A stretch of DNA of 40,616 bases from Pseudomonadota bacterium (GTDB lineage: Bacteria; Pseudomonadota; Alphaproteobacteria; Caedimonadales; UBA1908), in assembly GCA_020161545.1 (NCBI GenBank), contig JAIUNT010000009.1, forward strand, positions 1 to 40,616. Reading direction: 5' to 3'. This document shows positions 17,568 to 25,879 of this stretch, piece by piece. Made by a program: the position numbers and the translations under genes. Below the pieces are notes generated by a model. The model had not been told where the DNA came from. It saw only the letters and a list, made by a program, of their open reading frames with translations, and made no database searches. Each line of letters begins with the position of its first letter. The first letter of the stretch is position 1.

Positions 17568-20354
17568 ATGGTGAAAAAGTGGATGACGGTGACGGCGGCG
17601 ACCCTCGCGGGGCTTGGGCTTCTTCTTTTTGCAGTTCCTTATTTCATTCCTCTTGAGTCTTATAAGCCTTTGATTATCAAAGAGGTCGAGGCGAGTTTAG
17701 GGAGAAAAGTGACTCTTGATGGGGGGATGCATCTGTCTTTCTTGCCAACACCCCACGTGGTGGTGAAACAGATCAAGATAGCCACAGGCGAGGGCGGTAA
17801 GGCTGCCTTTATGGTCGATCTGCCCAAAGTGCGGGTGGATTTGAGCCTTGGCGCCCTTTTGCACAAGCAAATTAAGCTGACAAACGTTAAGATTTTTGAG
17901 CCAACCATTCAACTTGAAACCCTGCCAAATGGTGAAGGGAACTGGATCTTCCACCCCAAGGAAGAGGCCCAAGTGACGGATGTGAACGCCACGGCTGTGC
18001 AGACCCAAGACAAGGGCACCTCTTTTGATTTGTCCGTGGATGAGGTGGAGATTTTGCGCGCGACGCTCATTTGGCAAAATGAACAAGGTGAGGCGCAGCG
18101 TCTTGAGGACCTGAGCACCATGTTGTCTCTGGATTCCTTAAGTGGTCCCATGGACGCACGTGGGGCCTTCAAGGCACTGGGACGCGACATTGAGTTTCGC
18201 GTGAGTATGAAAAAATTCACGGAAAAAACCCCCTTTAAACTCACCCTTGCCACCAAAGGTGTTGACGTGAGTCTCAAGGGCAACTTGCTTATTGACGAAA
18301 AATCCTTTGAGGGGGACCTGAGCGTTAAAAGCGATTTGGATGATCTGGAAAAGATTTTTGACGCCTCTACCCAGGCTCCTGAGTTTTTGCGTGAGCCTTT
18401 TGCCCTCACAGGTTTTGTGATTTTGTCGCCCACGGGTGTTGAGGCCAAGCACCTGGAATTTATTATGGAGAACAACCGCTTAGAGGGAAGTGGTCAAGTG
18501 CGTTTTGATCCCCTCTCCTTTGCCTGTGATATGCGCGGGCTGCCGGGCGGCGTGCACGTACACTTAACAGGTGTGCCGCGCAAGGGAACGCTGTCTGGAT
18601 CGGCAGGCCTCTCCGTACGGGCCCCGCGCAAGCTCATCTCCTGGACACGCCTCGCGGACGAGAAAAAGCTACCCTCGACACTGATCGATGCGTCCTGGGA
18701 TATGACAACGGATTTTCAGTATGACGCCGGTGGGTTGAACCTGAAGAACCTGATGCTTCAAACAGATGACGCGCGCCTGTCGGGGGGGATTGCCTACCGC
18801 CTTGCCAACCATGGTCTGACCTATGATCTGTCCCTGACCGCAAAACAGGCCTTTTTGAGGGGAGTTGGCGCACCTTTGAACACGGATCTTGAGCGCGTAA
18901 CACTCAAAGGCACCACGCGTGTTACAAACTTTGAGCACTTCGCCCTTGAGACAGACACAACCTTGGGCTTGCCCCAGGGCAGCTTATCAGCCAAAGGCAA
19001 TATGCACAGCGATGAGGCGGGTACACCGCGCTTTGATATGTTTGTGCGTGCGGCCTTAAACGATGGCTTTTCTGTGTCCGACACCGTGCGCCTTCAAAAT
19101 GTGCAAGTCTCGACCTCACTGCAGGGTGAGCCCAAGAAAATGCAACTCGGTGGCATCAAAGCGTCCCTTACCTCAGGAGGTGAAAAGATCACTCTGGAGG
19201 GAGGGCTGGTCCTTGATCTAGATCCAAAGATGAATGTGACTGGACAGCTCCACGCCTCAACCATGAACCTTGATCGCTTTTTGGGTGGTATGGAAAAACA
19301 AGCAAGCCTTGAGGCACCCGAGGTGCCGCGCGTCATGCTTGTGGCCCAGAAAAAGCACGACAAAGTTGCACCAAAAGAGGCCCCTACCCCCCACACATGG
19401 TCGCGCACACCCATGGATTTTGCCTGGATTGAGAAGGTGGATGCCAACGTGACCTTTACGTGTCCCCGTGTGACTTGGGGAGATTGGTCCGTGGAAAAAA
19501 CCCAAAAGACTGTCACCATCAAAGAAGGGGTGCTGACCAGTGAAGCCACGGGCACCATTTGGGACGGCAAGTTCTCTAGTGCTTTTTCGCTGATAACACC
19601 CAAGGCGCCTGTTCTTAAACTGCGCGCGGGTCTGGAAGGGGCGTCTGTGCAAAAGGCTCTGGCCAAGGTTGACACGGGCAAGTTCAAAATCGTGAAAGGC
19701 TCCCTTGAGCAGCTCACCAATCTCAAAACCCAGGGCAAAAGCGTATGGGATTTTGTGAACAACTTGGAAGGAACCGTCAGCCTTGATGTGGAAAACGGCG
19801 CCATAGCGGGCGTGGACTTGAAGGGGCTTTCGGACAAGATCGGAGGCCTGCGTTCCTTAGATGGTTTGACAGCGCTTTTCTCGGGAACATTGAGCGAGGG
19901 GACGACGCATTTTTCCCAGGCCAAGGTCGCCCTTGCGTTTCATAATGGCGTTGGGCGCATTGGTAAGCTGACTCTGGTTGCCGACGCGGCGGAAGCAACA
20001 GGTGGCGGAACCATTGACCTGCCGCGTTACTTCATGGATGTGACCACAACCTTGCGCTTGACCCAGCACGCGGATTTCCCACCCTTTACGGTTACGCTTA
20101 GCGGGCCTCTGAACGCGCCCCAGCGGAGTTACGATGTGAGCCAGATCCAGGCCTATATGCTGCAAAACGTGTTCTCAAAACTCTTGTCTGGCACCAAGGT
20201 CGGCAAGATTGGGGAGGTGATCACGGGTGTGATAGGTGGCGGCGGGGGGGCTCCCCAAGGGGATTCAAAGGACGCGCCCCAGGACAATGGGCTAGAGGAT
20301 CTCGCCAAAGAGCCAGCCAAAGCCATAGGCGGTCTTTTGAAAGGGCTCCTCTAA
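17568..20354 (+). CDS. AsmA family protein
   Basis: This second AsmA-family protein has 928 residues from ATG 17568, preceded by GGAGGA seven bases upstream; the open frame extends upstream but that part would overlap the divergent gene's leader. A membrane segment at about 5-26 (TVTAATLAGLGLLLFAVPYF) is followed by LESYKPLIIKEVEASLGRKV, the standard AsmA N-terminus. The C-terminal region with GTVSLDVENGAIAGVDLKGL and DLPRYFMDVTTTLRL is the AsmA C-terminal domain. The tail is low complexity (Gly-rich then acidic). Such proteins affect outer-membrane lipid and protein assembly. It runs one base ahead of the transporter gene. Confidence 0.88.
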   Translation: MVKKWMTVTAATLAGLGLLLFAVPYFIPLESYKPLIIKEVEASLGRKVTLDGGMHLSFLPTPHVVVKQIKIATGEGGKAAFMVDLPKVRVDLSLGALLHKQIKLTNVKIFEPTIQLETLPNGEGNWIFHPKEEAQVTDVNATAVQTQDKGTSFDLSVDEVEILRATLIWQNEQGEAQRLEDLSTMLSLDSLSGPMDARGAFKALGRDIEFRVSMKKFTEKTPFKLTLATKGVDVSLKGNLLIDEKSFEGDLSVKSDLDDLEKIFDASTQAPEFLREPFALTGFVILSPTGVEAKHLEFIMENNRLEGSGQVRFDPLSFACDMRGLPGGVHVHLTGVPRKGTLSGSAGLSVRAPRKLISWTRLADEKKLPSTLIDASWDMTTDFQYDAGGLNLKNLMLQTDDARLSGGIAYRLANHGLTYDLSLTAKQAFLRGVGAPLNTDLERVTLKGTTRVTNFEHFALETDTTLGLPQGSLSAKGNMHSDEAGTPRFDMFVRAALNDGFSVSDTVRLQNVQVSTSLQGEPKKMQLGGIKASLTSGGEKITLEGGLVLDLDPKMNVTGQLHASTMNLDRFLGGMEKQASLEAPEVPRVMLVAQKKHDKVAPKEAPTPHTWSRTPMDFAWIEKVDANVTFTCPRVTWGDWSVEKTQKTVTIKEGVLTSEATGTIWDGKFSSAFSLITPKAPVLKLRAGLEGASVQKALAKVDTGKFKIVKGSLEQLTNLKTQGKSVWDFVNNLEGTVSLDVENGAIAGVDLKGLSDKIGGLRSLDGLTALFSGTLSEGTTHFSQAKVALAFHNGVGRIGKLTLVADAAEATGGGTIDLPRYFMDVTTTLRLTQHADFPPFTVTLSGPLNAPQRSYDVSQIQAYMLQNVFSKLLSGTKVGKIGEVITGVIGGGGGAPQGDSKDAPQDNGLEDLAKEPAKAIGGLLKGLL

Positions 20355-20355
20355 T

Positions 20356-21759
20356 ATGGCAAAGCTACGTTATGTGATGGCGCTTTTTGCATTTCTTGGT
20401 GCGGACTCTCTTTTGGCGTCCGGCGATTTGGCGCTACCTGGGGCGTCCCTGTCGCTTTTGTGGGCGCTTCCTTTTGCCGGTACGCTTCTTAGCCTTGCCA
20501 TCTGTCCTTTGGTGGTGCCTGGGCTTTGGCACCACCACTACGGGAAAGTCATGGCCTTTTGGGCGCTTACCATCTGCGCGGGGCTCTTGAGTTATGGCTG
20601 GCAAAGCGCCCTTTATGAGCTTCTTCATCTGACCCTCATGCACTACATCCCCTTCGTGGTCCTGGTGGGGGCCCTTTACACCATTGCGGGGGGGCTGCGC
20701 GTCACCCTTAACGTGCCGGGCACCCCTGCCATGAACACGCTTATTCTGTTTTTGGGAGCGCTGGCCGCGGGTGTGATGGGGACAACGGGCGCGGCTATGC
20801 TGTTTATAAAGCCAATCCTCGACATCAATGAGGGGCGCGCCTCCTGCACCCACACTATTATTTTCTTCATCTTTATTGTGTGTAACGTGGGCGGCGCGCT
20901 TAGTACCCTGGGTGACCCACCTCTTTTCCTGGGCTTCTTAAGTGGCGTTGATTTTTTCTGGCCCACGCAGCACCTATGGCCAGAAACCCTCGCTGTCCTG
21001 GCGGCGCTCCTTGTGATGTACTGGGCCATTGACACGTGGCAGTTTTCAAAACACGGCTATGTCTTTGAGAAGAAAAAACATGTGCGCCTTGTGTCCTTTG
21101 CGGGTAAGCGCAATTTCTATTTTCTGGCTGGGGCTGTTGCCCTGGTGCTTATGAGCGGCTTTTGGAAGTCCGGTATTACGTTTACAGTCTTTCATGTGCA
21201 CTTGGCGCTTCAAGACATCATCCGTGATACGGGCCTGTTGGCGCTGATTTATGCCTCTTGGCGTTTTGGCCCTAAAGACGCGCGCCACGCGAACCATTTC
21301 TCCTGGGGGCCCTTTGAGGAGGTTGCCAAGCTGTTCATCGCGATCTTTATCACCGCCGCCCCCGTCATTGCGATTTTGAAGGCGGGTGAGGCGGGCGCTT
21401 TATCCAGCATTGTGCAAATTGTGAACAAGGGCGGCGCGCCCGTGGACGGCGCTTACTTTTGGCTTTCTGGGATCCTGTCAGCCTTCCTTGATAATGCACC
21501 AACGTACCTTGTGTTTTTTAACTTGGCAGGTGGACAGCCTGAAACCCTCATGGGTCCTCTGGCTTCAACCCTCACAGCCTTCTCACTGGGGTCTGTGTTC
21601 ATGGGTGCCATGACCTACATTGGCAACGCCCCCAACTTCATGGTGAAGGCCATTGCCCAAAACCACGCCGTGCAAATGCCAAGTTTTTTTGGCTACCTTG
21701 CATGGTCTTGTGGACTTTTGCTCCCACTTTTTCTAATACTATCTCTGATTTTGTTTTAA
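20356..21759 (+). CDS. NhaD/CitT-type (ion transporter superfamily) Na+/H+ antiporter-like protein
   Basis: A 467-residue membrane protein with about 11-13 hydrophobic segments. Two half-repeat signatures of the ArsB/NhaD/CitT superfamily are present: NVGGALSTLGDPPLFLGFL near residue 178 and SAFLDNAPTYLVFFNLAGG near 375, plus YIGNAPNFMVKAIA near 420. The first ~20 residues could be a signal or the first membrane span. NhaD-like members exchange Na+ for H+, but citrate or other anion transport cannot be excluded. The ATG lies one base after the AsmA stop, so translation is probably coupled. lysS follows after 21 bases. Confidence 0.75.
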   Translation: MAKLRYVMALFAFLGADSLLASGDLALPGASLSLLWALPFAGTLLSLAICPLVVPGLWHHHYGKVMAFWALTICAGLLSYGWQSALYELLHLTLMHYIPFVVLVGALYTIAGGLRVTLNVPGTPAMNTLILFLGALAAGVMGTTGAAMLFIKPILDINEGRASCTHTIIFFIFIVCNVGGALSTLGDPPLFLGFLSGVDFFWPTQHLWPETLAVLAALLVMYWAIDTWQFSKHGYVFEKKKHVRLVSFAGKRNFYFLAGAVALVLMSGFWKSGITFTVFHVHLALQDIIRDTGLLALIYASWRFGPKDARHANHFSWGPFEEVAKLFIAIFITAAPVIAILKAGEAGALSSIVQIVNKGGAPVDGAYFWLSGILSAFLDNAPTYLVFFNLAGGQPETLMGPLASTLTAFSLGSVFMGAMTYIGNAPNFMVKAIAQNHAVQMPSFFGYLAWSCGLLLPLFLILSLILF

Positions 21760-21780
21760 ACCCCAAGGAATCTTAAAACC

Positions 21781-23268
21781 ATGAGTGAGAGTGTTTTGGA
21801 AGAGAAGGAAAATCTCTTTCGTGCGGTGCGTGTGGCCAAGCTGGATGAGCTGCGTGATCTGGGTGTAAACCCGTACCCCTATCAGTTTGCGCGTACCCAT
21901 AAACTTGACGCGCTGCAAGACCTCTACAAGGACCTGGACACGGGTGTGGAGACCCAGGACGAGGTGTGCGTGGCGGGACGCATCCGCTCCCTGCGCAACA
22001 GCGGTATGTTCATTGATCTGCATGACACATCGGGCAAGTTGCAGCTCTTCTGCCACAAAGACACGCTGCGCGCAGAGGACCAGGCGCTTTTGAAGCTCCT
22101 GGATCTGGGCGACATTGTGGGCGCAAAGGGCCTGATTCGCCGCACGCCCCGGGGCGAGCTGACCGTGAATGTAACGGAGCTGACGCTCCTCTCAAAGGCG
22201 CTTTTGCCGCTGCCCGAGAAGTACCATGGTCTGAGTGACGTGGAGATCCGTTACCGTCAGCGTTATCTTGACCTCATCATGAATGAAGATTCGCGCACAA
22301 CCCTGCGCGACCGCAGCCGGATCATCTCCCATATTCGGAGCTATCTGGGACAAGAGGGCTACCTGGAGGTGGAAACACCCATGCTGCAGACCCTGGCCGG
22401 CGGCGCTGCCGCGCGTCCCTTCATGACCCACCATAACGCCCTGGATATGACCCTTTACCTGCGTATTGCGCCGGAGCTTTTCTTGAAGCGCCTCATCGTG
22501 GGAGGGCTCGCGGACCGCGTGTTTGAGATCAACCGCAACTTCCGCAACGAAGGCATCTCCACGCGCCACAATCCTGAGTTTACCATGATTGAACTTTACG
22601 CCGCCTACGAGGACGGCGCGTCCATGATGGCCCTCACCGAGAATCTTGTCAGCAGCACAGCACAGACTCTTTTTGGCAAGACCGCCTTTGATTACGCCGG
22701 TCAAAACCTTGAGTTCGCGGCCCCCTGGCGCCGCATACCCATGCTCCAAGCGGTTAAGGACGCGGTGGGCATTGACTTTGGCACCCTTGACGCTACGGGC
22801 GCCGTTGCCGCCGCCAAGGGACTTGGTCTGAAGGTCAAGGACGGGGCTCTGTGGGGTGAGGCGCTAGAGGTTGTTTTTGCAGAAAAAGTTGAGCACACCC
22901 TCATCCAGCCCACCTTTGTGACGGAGTTCCCCTTGGATATCTCTCCCCTGGCCAAGGTGCATCCAGAAGACGCACGCCTGACGGAGCGTTTTGAGGTGTT
23001 TGTGAACGGCATTGAGCTGGCCAACGGATTCTCGGAGCTCAGTGACCCCATTGACCAACGCGCACGCTTTGAGGCACAGATGGCCGCGCGCGCTGGAGGC
23101 AATGACGAAGCCCACCAGATGGACGAGGACTTCGTGACGGCCCTTGAGTATGGTATGCCTCCCACGGGCGGCCTTGGTATCGGTATTGATCGCCTAGTCA
23201 TGTTCCTAACGGGTGCGCCCAGTATCCGGGACGTGATCGCGTTCCCCACCATGCGCCCAAAAGAATAA
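21781..23268 (+). CDS. lysS: Lysyl-tRNA synthetase, class II
   Basis: It charges tRNA-Lys with lysine. The 495-residue protein has an N-terminal OB-fold anticodon-binding domain (about 55-150: VAGRIRSLRNSGMFIDLHD), then the class II catalytic core: motif 1 region GYLEVETPMLQ, motif 2 FEINRNFRNEGISTRHNPEF near 249 and motif 3 GLGIGIDRLVMFLTGAPSIR near 463. IELANGFSELSDP is the typical LysS motif. The AAGGA site lies 11 bases before ATG. It ends the plus-strand run that starts at 17568; a hairpin follows. Confidence 0.97.
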   Translation: MSESVLEEKENLFRAVRVAKLDELRDLGVNPYPYQFARTHKLDALQDLYKDLDTGVETQDEVCVAGRIRSLRNSGMFIDLHDTSGKLQLFCHKDTLRAEDQALLKLLDLGDIVGAKGLIRRTPRGELTVNVTELTLLSKALLPLPEKYHGLSDVEIRYRQRYLDLIMNEDSRTTLRDRSRIISHIRSYLGQEGYLEVETPMLQTLAGGAAARPFMTHHNALDMTLYLRIAPELFLKRLIVGGLADRVFEINRNFRNEGISTRHNPEFTMIELYAAYEDGASMMALTENLVSSTAQTLFGKTAFDYAGQNLEFAAPWRRIPMLQAVKDAVGIDFGTLDATGAVAAAKGLGLKVKDGALWGEALEVVFAEKVEHTLIQPTFVTEFPLDISPLAKVHPEDARLTERFEVFVNGIELANGFSELSDPIDQRARFEAQMAARAGGNDEAHQMDEDFVTALEYGMPPTGGLGIGIDRLVMFLTGAPSIRDVIAFPTMRPKE

Positions 23269-23277
23269 CTCAACACC

Positions 23278-23311
23278 TTGAGCCTCAAAACCTATGCGGT
23301 TTGGGGCTCAA
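23278..23311 (+). terminator. Hairpin downstream of lysS
   Basis: A near-perfect stem begins nine bases after the lysS stop: TTGAGCC pairs with GGCTCAA and CAAAACC with GGTTTGG (one mismatch and one bulge), around a 5-base loop. There is only a weak pyrimidine tail, so it may act as a Rho-assisted or processing hairpin. Confidence 0.5.
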
Positions 23312-23331
23312 GACTCTCCCTATAACCTTAA

Positions 23332-23406
23332 TAATGTGATAATGCGCCACTCACCGCTCGTGTATACGTATACACGCCGCTTTCCCCGTATCCTGTTATC
23401 ACATTA
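23332..23406. repeat. Nested inverted repeats flanking an 18-bp perfect palindrome
   Basis: An 11-bp perfect inverted repeat, TAATGTGATAA (23332-23342) and TTATCACATTA (23396-23406), encloses a perfect 18-bp palindrome CGTGTATACGTATACACG (23359-23376). The two centres differ by only 1.5 bases. It lies in the lysS/tRNA-Ser gap and codes for nothing. It could be a regulator-binding region, an extruding cruciform, or a short palindromic (MITE- or REP-like) element. I see no second copy in the window. Confidence 0.6.
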
Positions 23407-23511
23407 AACTGTTCTAGCAATAGTTTCTTTAGAATGCATTTCACCGCAATTTAACGCGGTGACATTTTTCTCTGAATGAAGTTTTTTTGAAATAGGCTGG
23501 CGCCACAAAGA

Positions 23512-23601
23512 TGGCGGATGGGGTGGGATTCGAACCCACGAGACGCTTCCACGCCTGCCGGTTTTCAAGACCGGTGCCTTCAACCGCTCGGCCACCCATC
23601 C
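23512..23601 (-). tRNA. tRNA-Ser (anticodon UGA)
   Basis: Read on the minus strand, a 7-bp acceptor stem GGATGGG/CCCATCC closes the molecule, with discriminator G and an encoded CCA. The D region TGGCCGAGCGGTTGAAGG, the anticodon arm CCGGT-CTTGAAA-ACCGG with anticodon TGA, a long class II variable arm and the T arm GGGTTCGAATCCC are all visible. This makes a serine tRNA reading UCN codons, chiefly UCA. Ninety bases including CCA. Confidence 0.96.
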
Positions 23602-23610
23602 AGCTTCTCT

Positions 23611-23639
23611 TTGATATCTTGAAGTAGGGGCCGCGTCAA
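23611..23639 (-). promoter_or_regulatory. Promoter of tRNA-Ser
   Basis: On the minus strand TTGACG (23639-23634) and TATCAA (23616-23611) are 17 bases apart, placing the transcription start a few bases before the mature tRNA 5' end at 23601. Confidence 0.5.
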
Positions 23640-23693
23640 GGAAAAGGATAAAGCGCACACCCTTTTAAATGATGACAGCGTCAGCCATCGGGC

Positions 23694-23736
23694 TAAGCCG
23701 CGCTCACTAATGTCTCTATAAGCTCCGCGCGGCTTA
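23694..23736 (-). terminator. 10-bp inverted repeat after the HPr gene
   Basis: TAAGCCGCGC (23694-23703) and GCGCGGCTTA (23727-23736) pair perfectly around a 23-base spacer. It sits about 70 bases beyond the ptsH-type stop and upstream of the tRNA-Ser promoter on the same strand. A U-run is lacking, so it may stop or stabilise the PTS transcript, or serve as a protein-binding site. Confidence 0.4.
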
Positions 23737-23806
23737 CCCTCGCCTTCCTAATACTCATTTGAAATGCTTTTGCGCAATGAAGTGATAGGGTTTTAGCAAC
23801 TAGTGA

Positions 23807-24091
23807 TTACGCGTCTTCGTCAAAGCGGCGGGTGATGAGACTCGCCAGTGCCCAGAGCGCGTCTTGGGCCTGGGGACCTTCGCAGCAGAGCTCGAGTGTT
23901 GTGCCCTTTGAGGCGCCCAGGAGCAAAAGCCCCATGAGAGAGGTGCCAATGGCCGTGCGCTGGGCACTGGTGACAGTAATTTGGGCGTCATAGGTTTCCG
24001 CAAGTTTCACAAAACGCGCGGCCGCCCGCGCATGGAGTCCGCGCAGGTTCACAATCTCGACACTGGCGCAGGCTGCTTCCACGGGACTCAC
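23807..24091 (-). CDS. HPr-family phosphocarrier protein
   Basis: HPr passes phosphate from enzyme I (at a histidine) to EIIA proteins. The 94-residue protein has the active-site RGLHARAA with His20, and a regulatory-site region GTSLMGLLLLGA with Ser51 (equivalent to Ser46). Its start overlaps the EIIA gene stop by four bases (ATGA), so the two are coupled. In many alphaproteobacteria HPr and a mannose-type EIIA form a regulatory rather than a sugar-importing PTS, often next to hprK; neither hprK nor enzyme I is in this window, and no EIIB/EIIC permease is adjacent. Confidence 0.9.
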   Translation of the reverse strand: MSPVEAACASVEIVNLRGLHARAAARFVKLAETYDAQITVTSAQRTAIGTSLMGLLLLGASKGTTLELCCEGPQAQDALWALASLITRRFDEDA

Positions 24092-24492
24092 GCTGCTCCT
24101 AAGAGGCTAGAGGCAACATTGATGTACTTCTTGCCAGCTTCTTGGGCCTCTTCAGCGGCTTGGGCCAGCGCCAGGCTCGCCCGCACCTTCGCGAACTTTA
24201 CAAGCATGGGCACGTTTACCCCCGCAATGACTTCAAGGGCTTCGTGGCGTCCTAAAAGGGAGATGGCAAGGTTGGAGGGTGTTCCCCCAAACATATCGGT
24301 AAAAAGGAGGACACCGCTTCCCCTGTTCACGTCCTTGATAAGGGTCTCCAGGGTCAGGCGCCGTTCTTCCATGTCATCTTCTGGATTTACGCAAAGACAG
24401 GCCGTTGCGGATTGCGGCCCCACAACGTGTTCAAGAACCTGTAGGAACTCTTGTGCGAGTTGACCATGGGTGACAATGACAAGACCAATCAT
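24088..24492 (-). CDS. PTS EIIA component, mannose/fructose family
   Basis: A 134-residue EIIA of the mannose superfamily. MIGLVIVTHGQLAQEF places the phosphorylated His at residue 9, and VLLFTDMFGGTPSNLA at 61-76 is the conserved second motif. Without EIIB or EIIC genes nearby, it probably serves as a phosphorylation-state sensor that accepts phosphate from the adjacent HPr. The ATG has GGAGAG six bases upstream. It lies 60 bases downstream of brnQ in the same direction. Confidence 0.9.
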   Translation of the reverse strand: MIGLVIVTHGQLAQEFLQVLEHVVGPQSATACLCVNPEDDMEERRLTLETLIKDVNRGSGVLLFTDMFGGTPSNLAISLLGRHEALEVIAGVNVPMLVKFAKVRASLALAQAAEEAQEAGKKYINVASSLLGAA

Positions 24493-24552
24493 GATGCGCT
24501 CTCCAGTTGTTTTGGCTATCTTAGCGTCTTGCTTTCCCTTTGAATAGGGGCC

Positions 24553-25773
24553 TTAAAAGACATGCTCATTTAACAGCTTGAGCACCACAACCAGAATGAG
24601 CGCGTAATAAAAAGCCCGCGGCGCCCAGTTCTTTTTTGTGTAGTAATCCAAGATGGAAGCAAGGGAGAGGACAATGAGGGCTGGATAGAGATACTCGAGA
24701 AGGGACCCCATGACGCGGGCCAGACTCTCAAAGCCTAGGAAGGACACGAGGCAGCATAGGGCGTAAGTCACAATCACCAGGTGACTGCGCGCCACTCGCT
24801 TGGCAAAGATTTCCGTCTCACAAAAGTCTGCAAAAAGTCCAGCCAAGGCAATCAGAGTCGTCAGACACGCCATAGTGATGGTGAGCGCCACGATGGGTAG
24901 AGCTGCGTCCCCCAACGTATGCTGGGCAATTTGCACAAGCATATGTTCCGGGCAAACGTCGCAGAGTTTGCCTGAAAAGGACGCGCCAAGGGTGACAAAT
25001 CCAAGGTAAACAAAGGCCAGAAGGGTAATGCCGACGGCACTGGCCTTGATGGCTTCTCTGGCGACTTTTTCCACAGGCGCATCGTGTCCCATATGGGCAC
25101 GCAAGTACGCTACAATGGAAATGGAGAAAAAGAACGCGGCCAAAAGATCCATGGTCTGGTAGCCTTGGTGGAGCCCAACATTGAAAGCCTCCAAAGGCGT
25201 GTGAGGTGCCGTGTCCATGGGAGGGGCAAGCCACAAACCCACAACCAAGATGGAGATAATGCCAAAGAGCAGAAATGGCGTCAGGTACTTGCCCAAAATC
25301 CCGACAATCTTATTGCGGTTGAGGGTCAAAAGGGCGGCAAGTGCCGAAAAAGTAACCGTAAAAACGCTGAAGGGGAGGTGGGGAAAGACAAGCTCTAAGC
25401 TGCCATAGGACACAAGGATGCAGCGCGCGCATACACCAAAGGGGCCTAAAATAGCCAAAAGGAAAAAGGGAAGCAGAAAACCTGGGATCTTGCCCAGTTT
25501 TGTAAAAAAGCGTTTCGCGTTACCGTCCACAAAAATCATGGTGAGCAGCCCCAGGAAGGGAACGAGCGTTCCTGTGACAATGAGCCCCCAAATCGCATAA
25601 GAAGATTGATCTTTTGTGATTTGACCAATCACCAGAGGAAAAACCAGGTTTCCTGAACCAAAGAACATGGAGAACATGGCAAAGCCAGCGGTCAGAAAAA
25701 TGCCGCGGCGAAGATTTTGTGGTGAAGGAGACACGGTCAAAGGCTCAAATGTTGCTTGTAAATTTTGGATCAT
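24553..25773 (-). CDS. brnQ: BrnQ-family branched-chain amino acid:cation symporter
   Basis: BrnQ imports Leu, Ile and Val with Na+ or H+. The 406-residue protein has around 11-12 hydrophobic helices. The first carries GFAMFSMFFGSGNLVFPLVIG, the family signature, and GYQTMDLLAAFFFSISIV near residue 205 is the second typical motif. Length is slightly below the usual 430-440. The ATG at 25773 has no visible Shine-Dalgarno site. In an auxotrophic host-associated bacterium such an importer would matter, but auxotrophy is not shown here. Confidence 0.88.
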   Translation of the reverse strand: MIQNLQATFEPLTVSPSPQNLRRGIFLTAGFAMFSMFFGSGNLVFPLVIGQITKDQSSYAIWGLIVTGTLVPFLGLLTMIFVDGNAKRFFTKLGKIPGFLLPFFLLAILGPFGVCARCILVSYGSLELVFPHLPFSVFTVTFSALAALLTLNRNKIVGILGKYLTPFLLFGIISILVVGLWLAPPMDTAPHTPLEAFNVGLHQGYQTMDLLAAFFFSISIVAYLRAHMGHDAPVEKVAREAIKASAVGITLLAFVYLGFVTLGASFSGKLCDVCPEHMLVQIAQHTLGDAALPIVALTITMACLTTLIALAGLFADFCETEIFAKRVARSHLVIVTYALCCLVSFLGFESLARVMGSLLEYLYPALIVLSLASILDYYTKKNWAPRAFYYALILVVVLKLLNEHVF

Positions 25774-25826
25774 ATGTCAAAAGAGACAGATTTTGCCAGC
25801 TAAAAATGCACCCACAAGGCCTATGG

Positions 25827-25854
25827 AAAGAAAGAGGGGGAACAAGGTCCCCTC
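25827..25854 (-). terminator. Terminator after the TGHY-motif secreted-protein gene
   Basis: On the minus strand GAGGGG (25854-25849) pairs with CCCCTC (25839-25834) and is followed by TTTCTTT. It starts about 26 bases after the stop codon at 25880, a convincing position for factor-independent termination. Confidence 0.55.
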
Positions 25855-25879
25855 GCTCGTACTTTATATGTAGGTGTTT

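Noticed and set aside
19094..19924. 276-codon minus-strand frame inside the AsmA gene
   Set aside because: Serine/proline-rich low-complexity translation typical of an antisense shadow; the plus-strand gene is continuous.
23404..23658. 84-codon minus-strand frame across the tRNA-Ser gene
   Set aside because: The frame is the translated tRNA and flanks; the cloverleaf is unambiguous.
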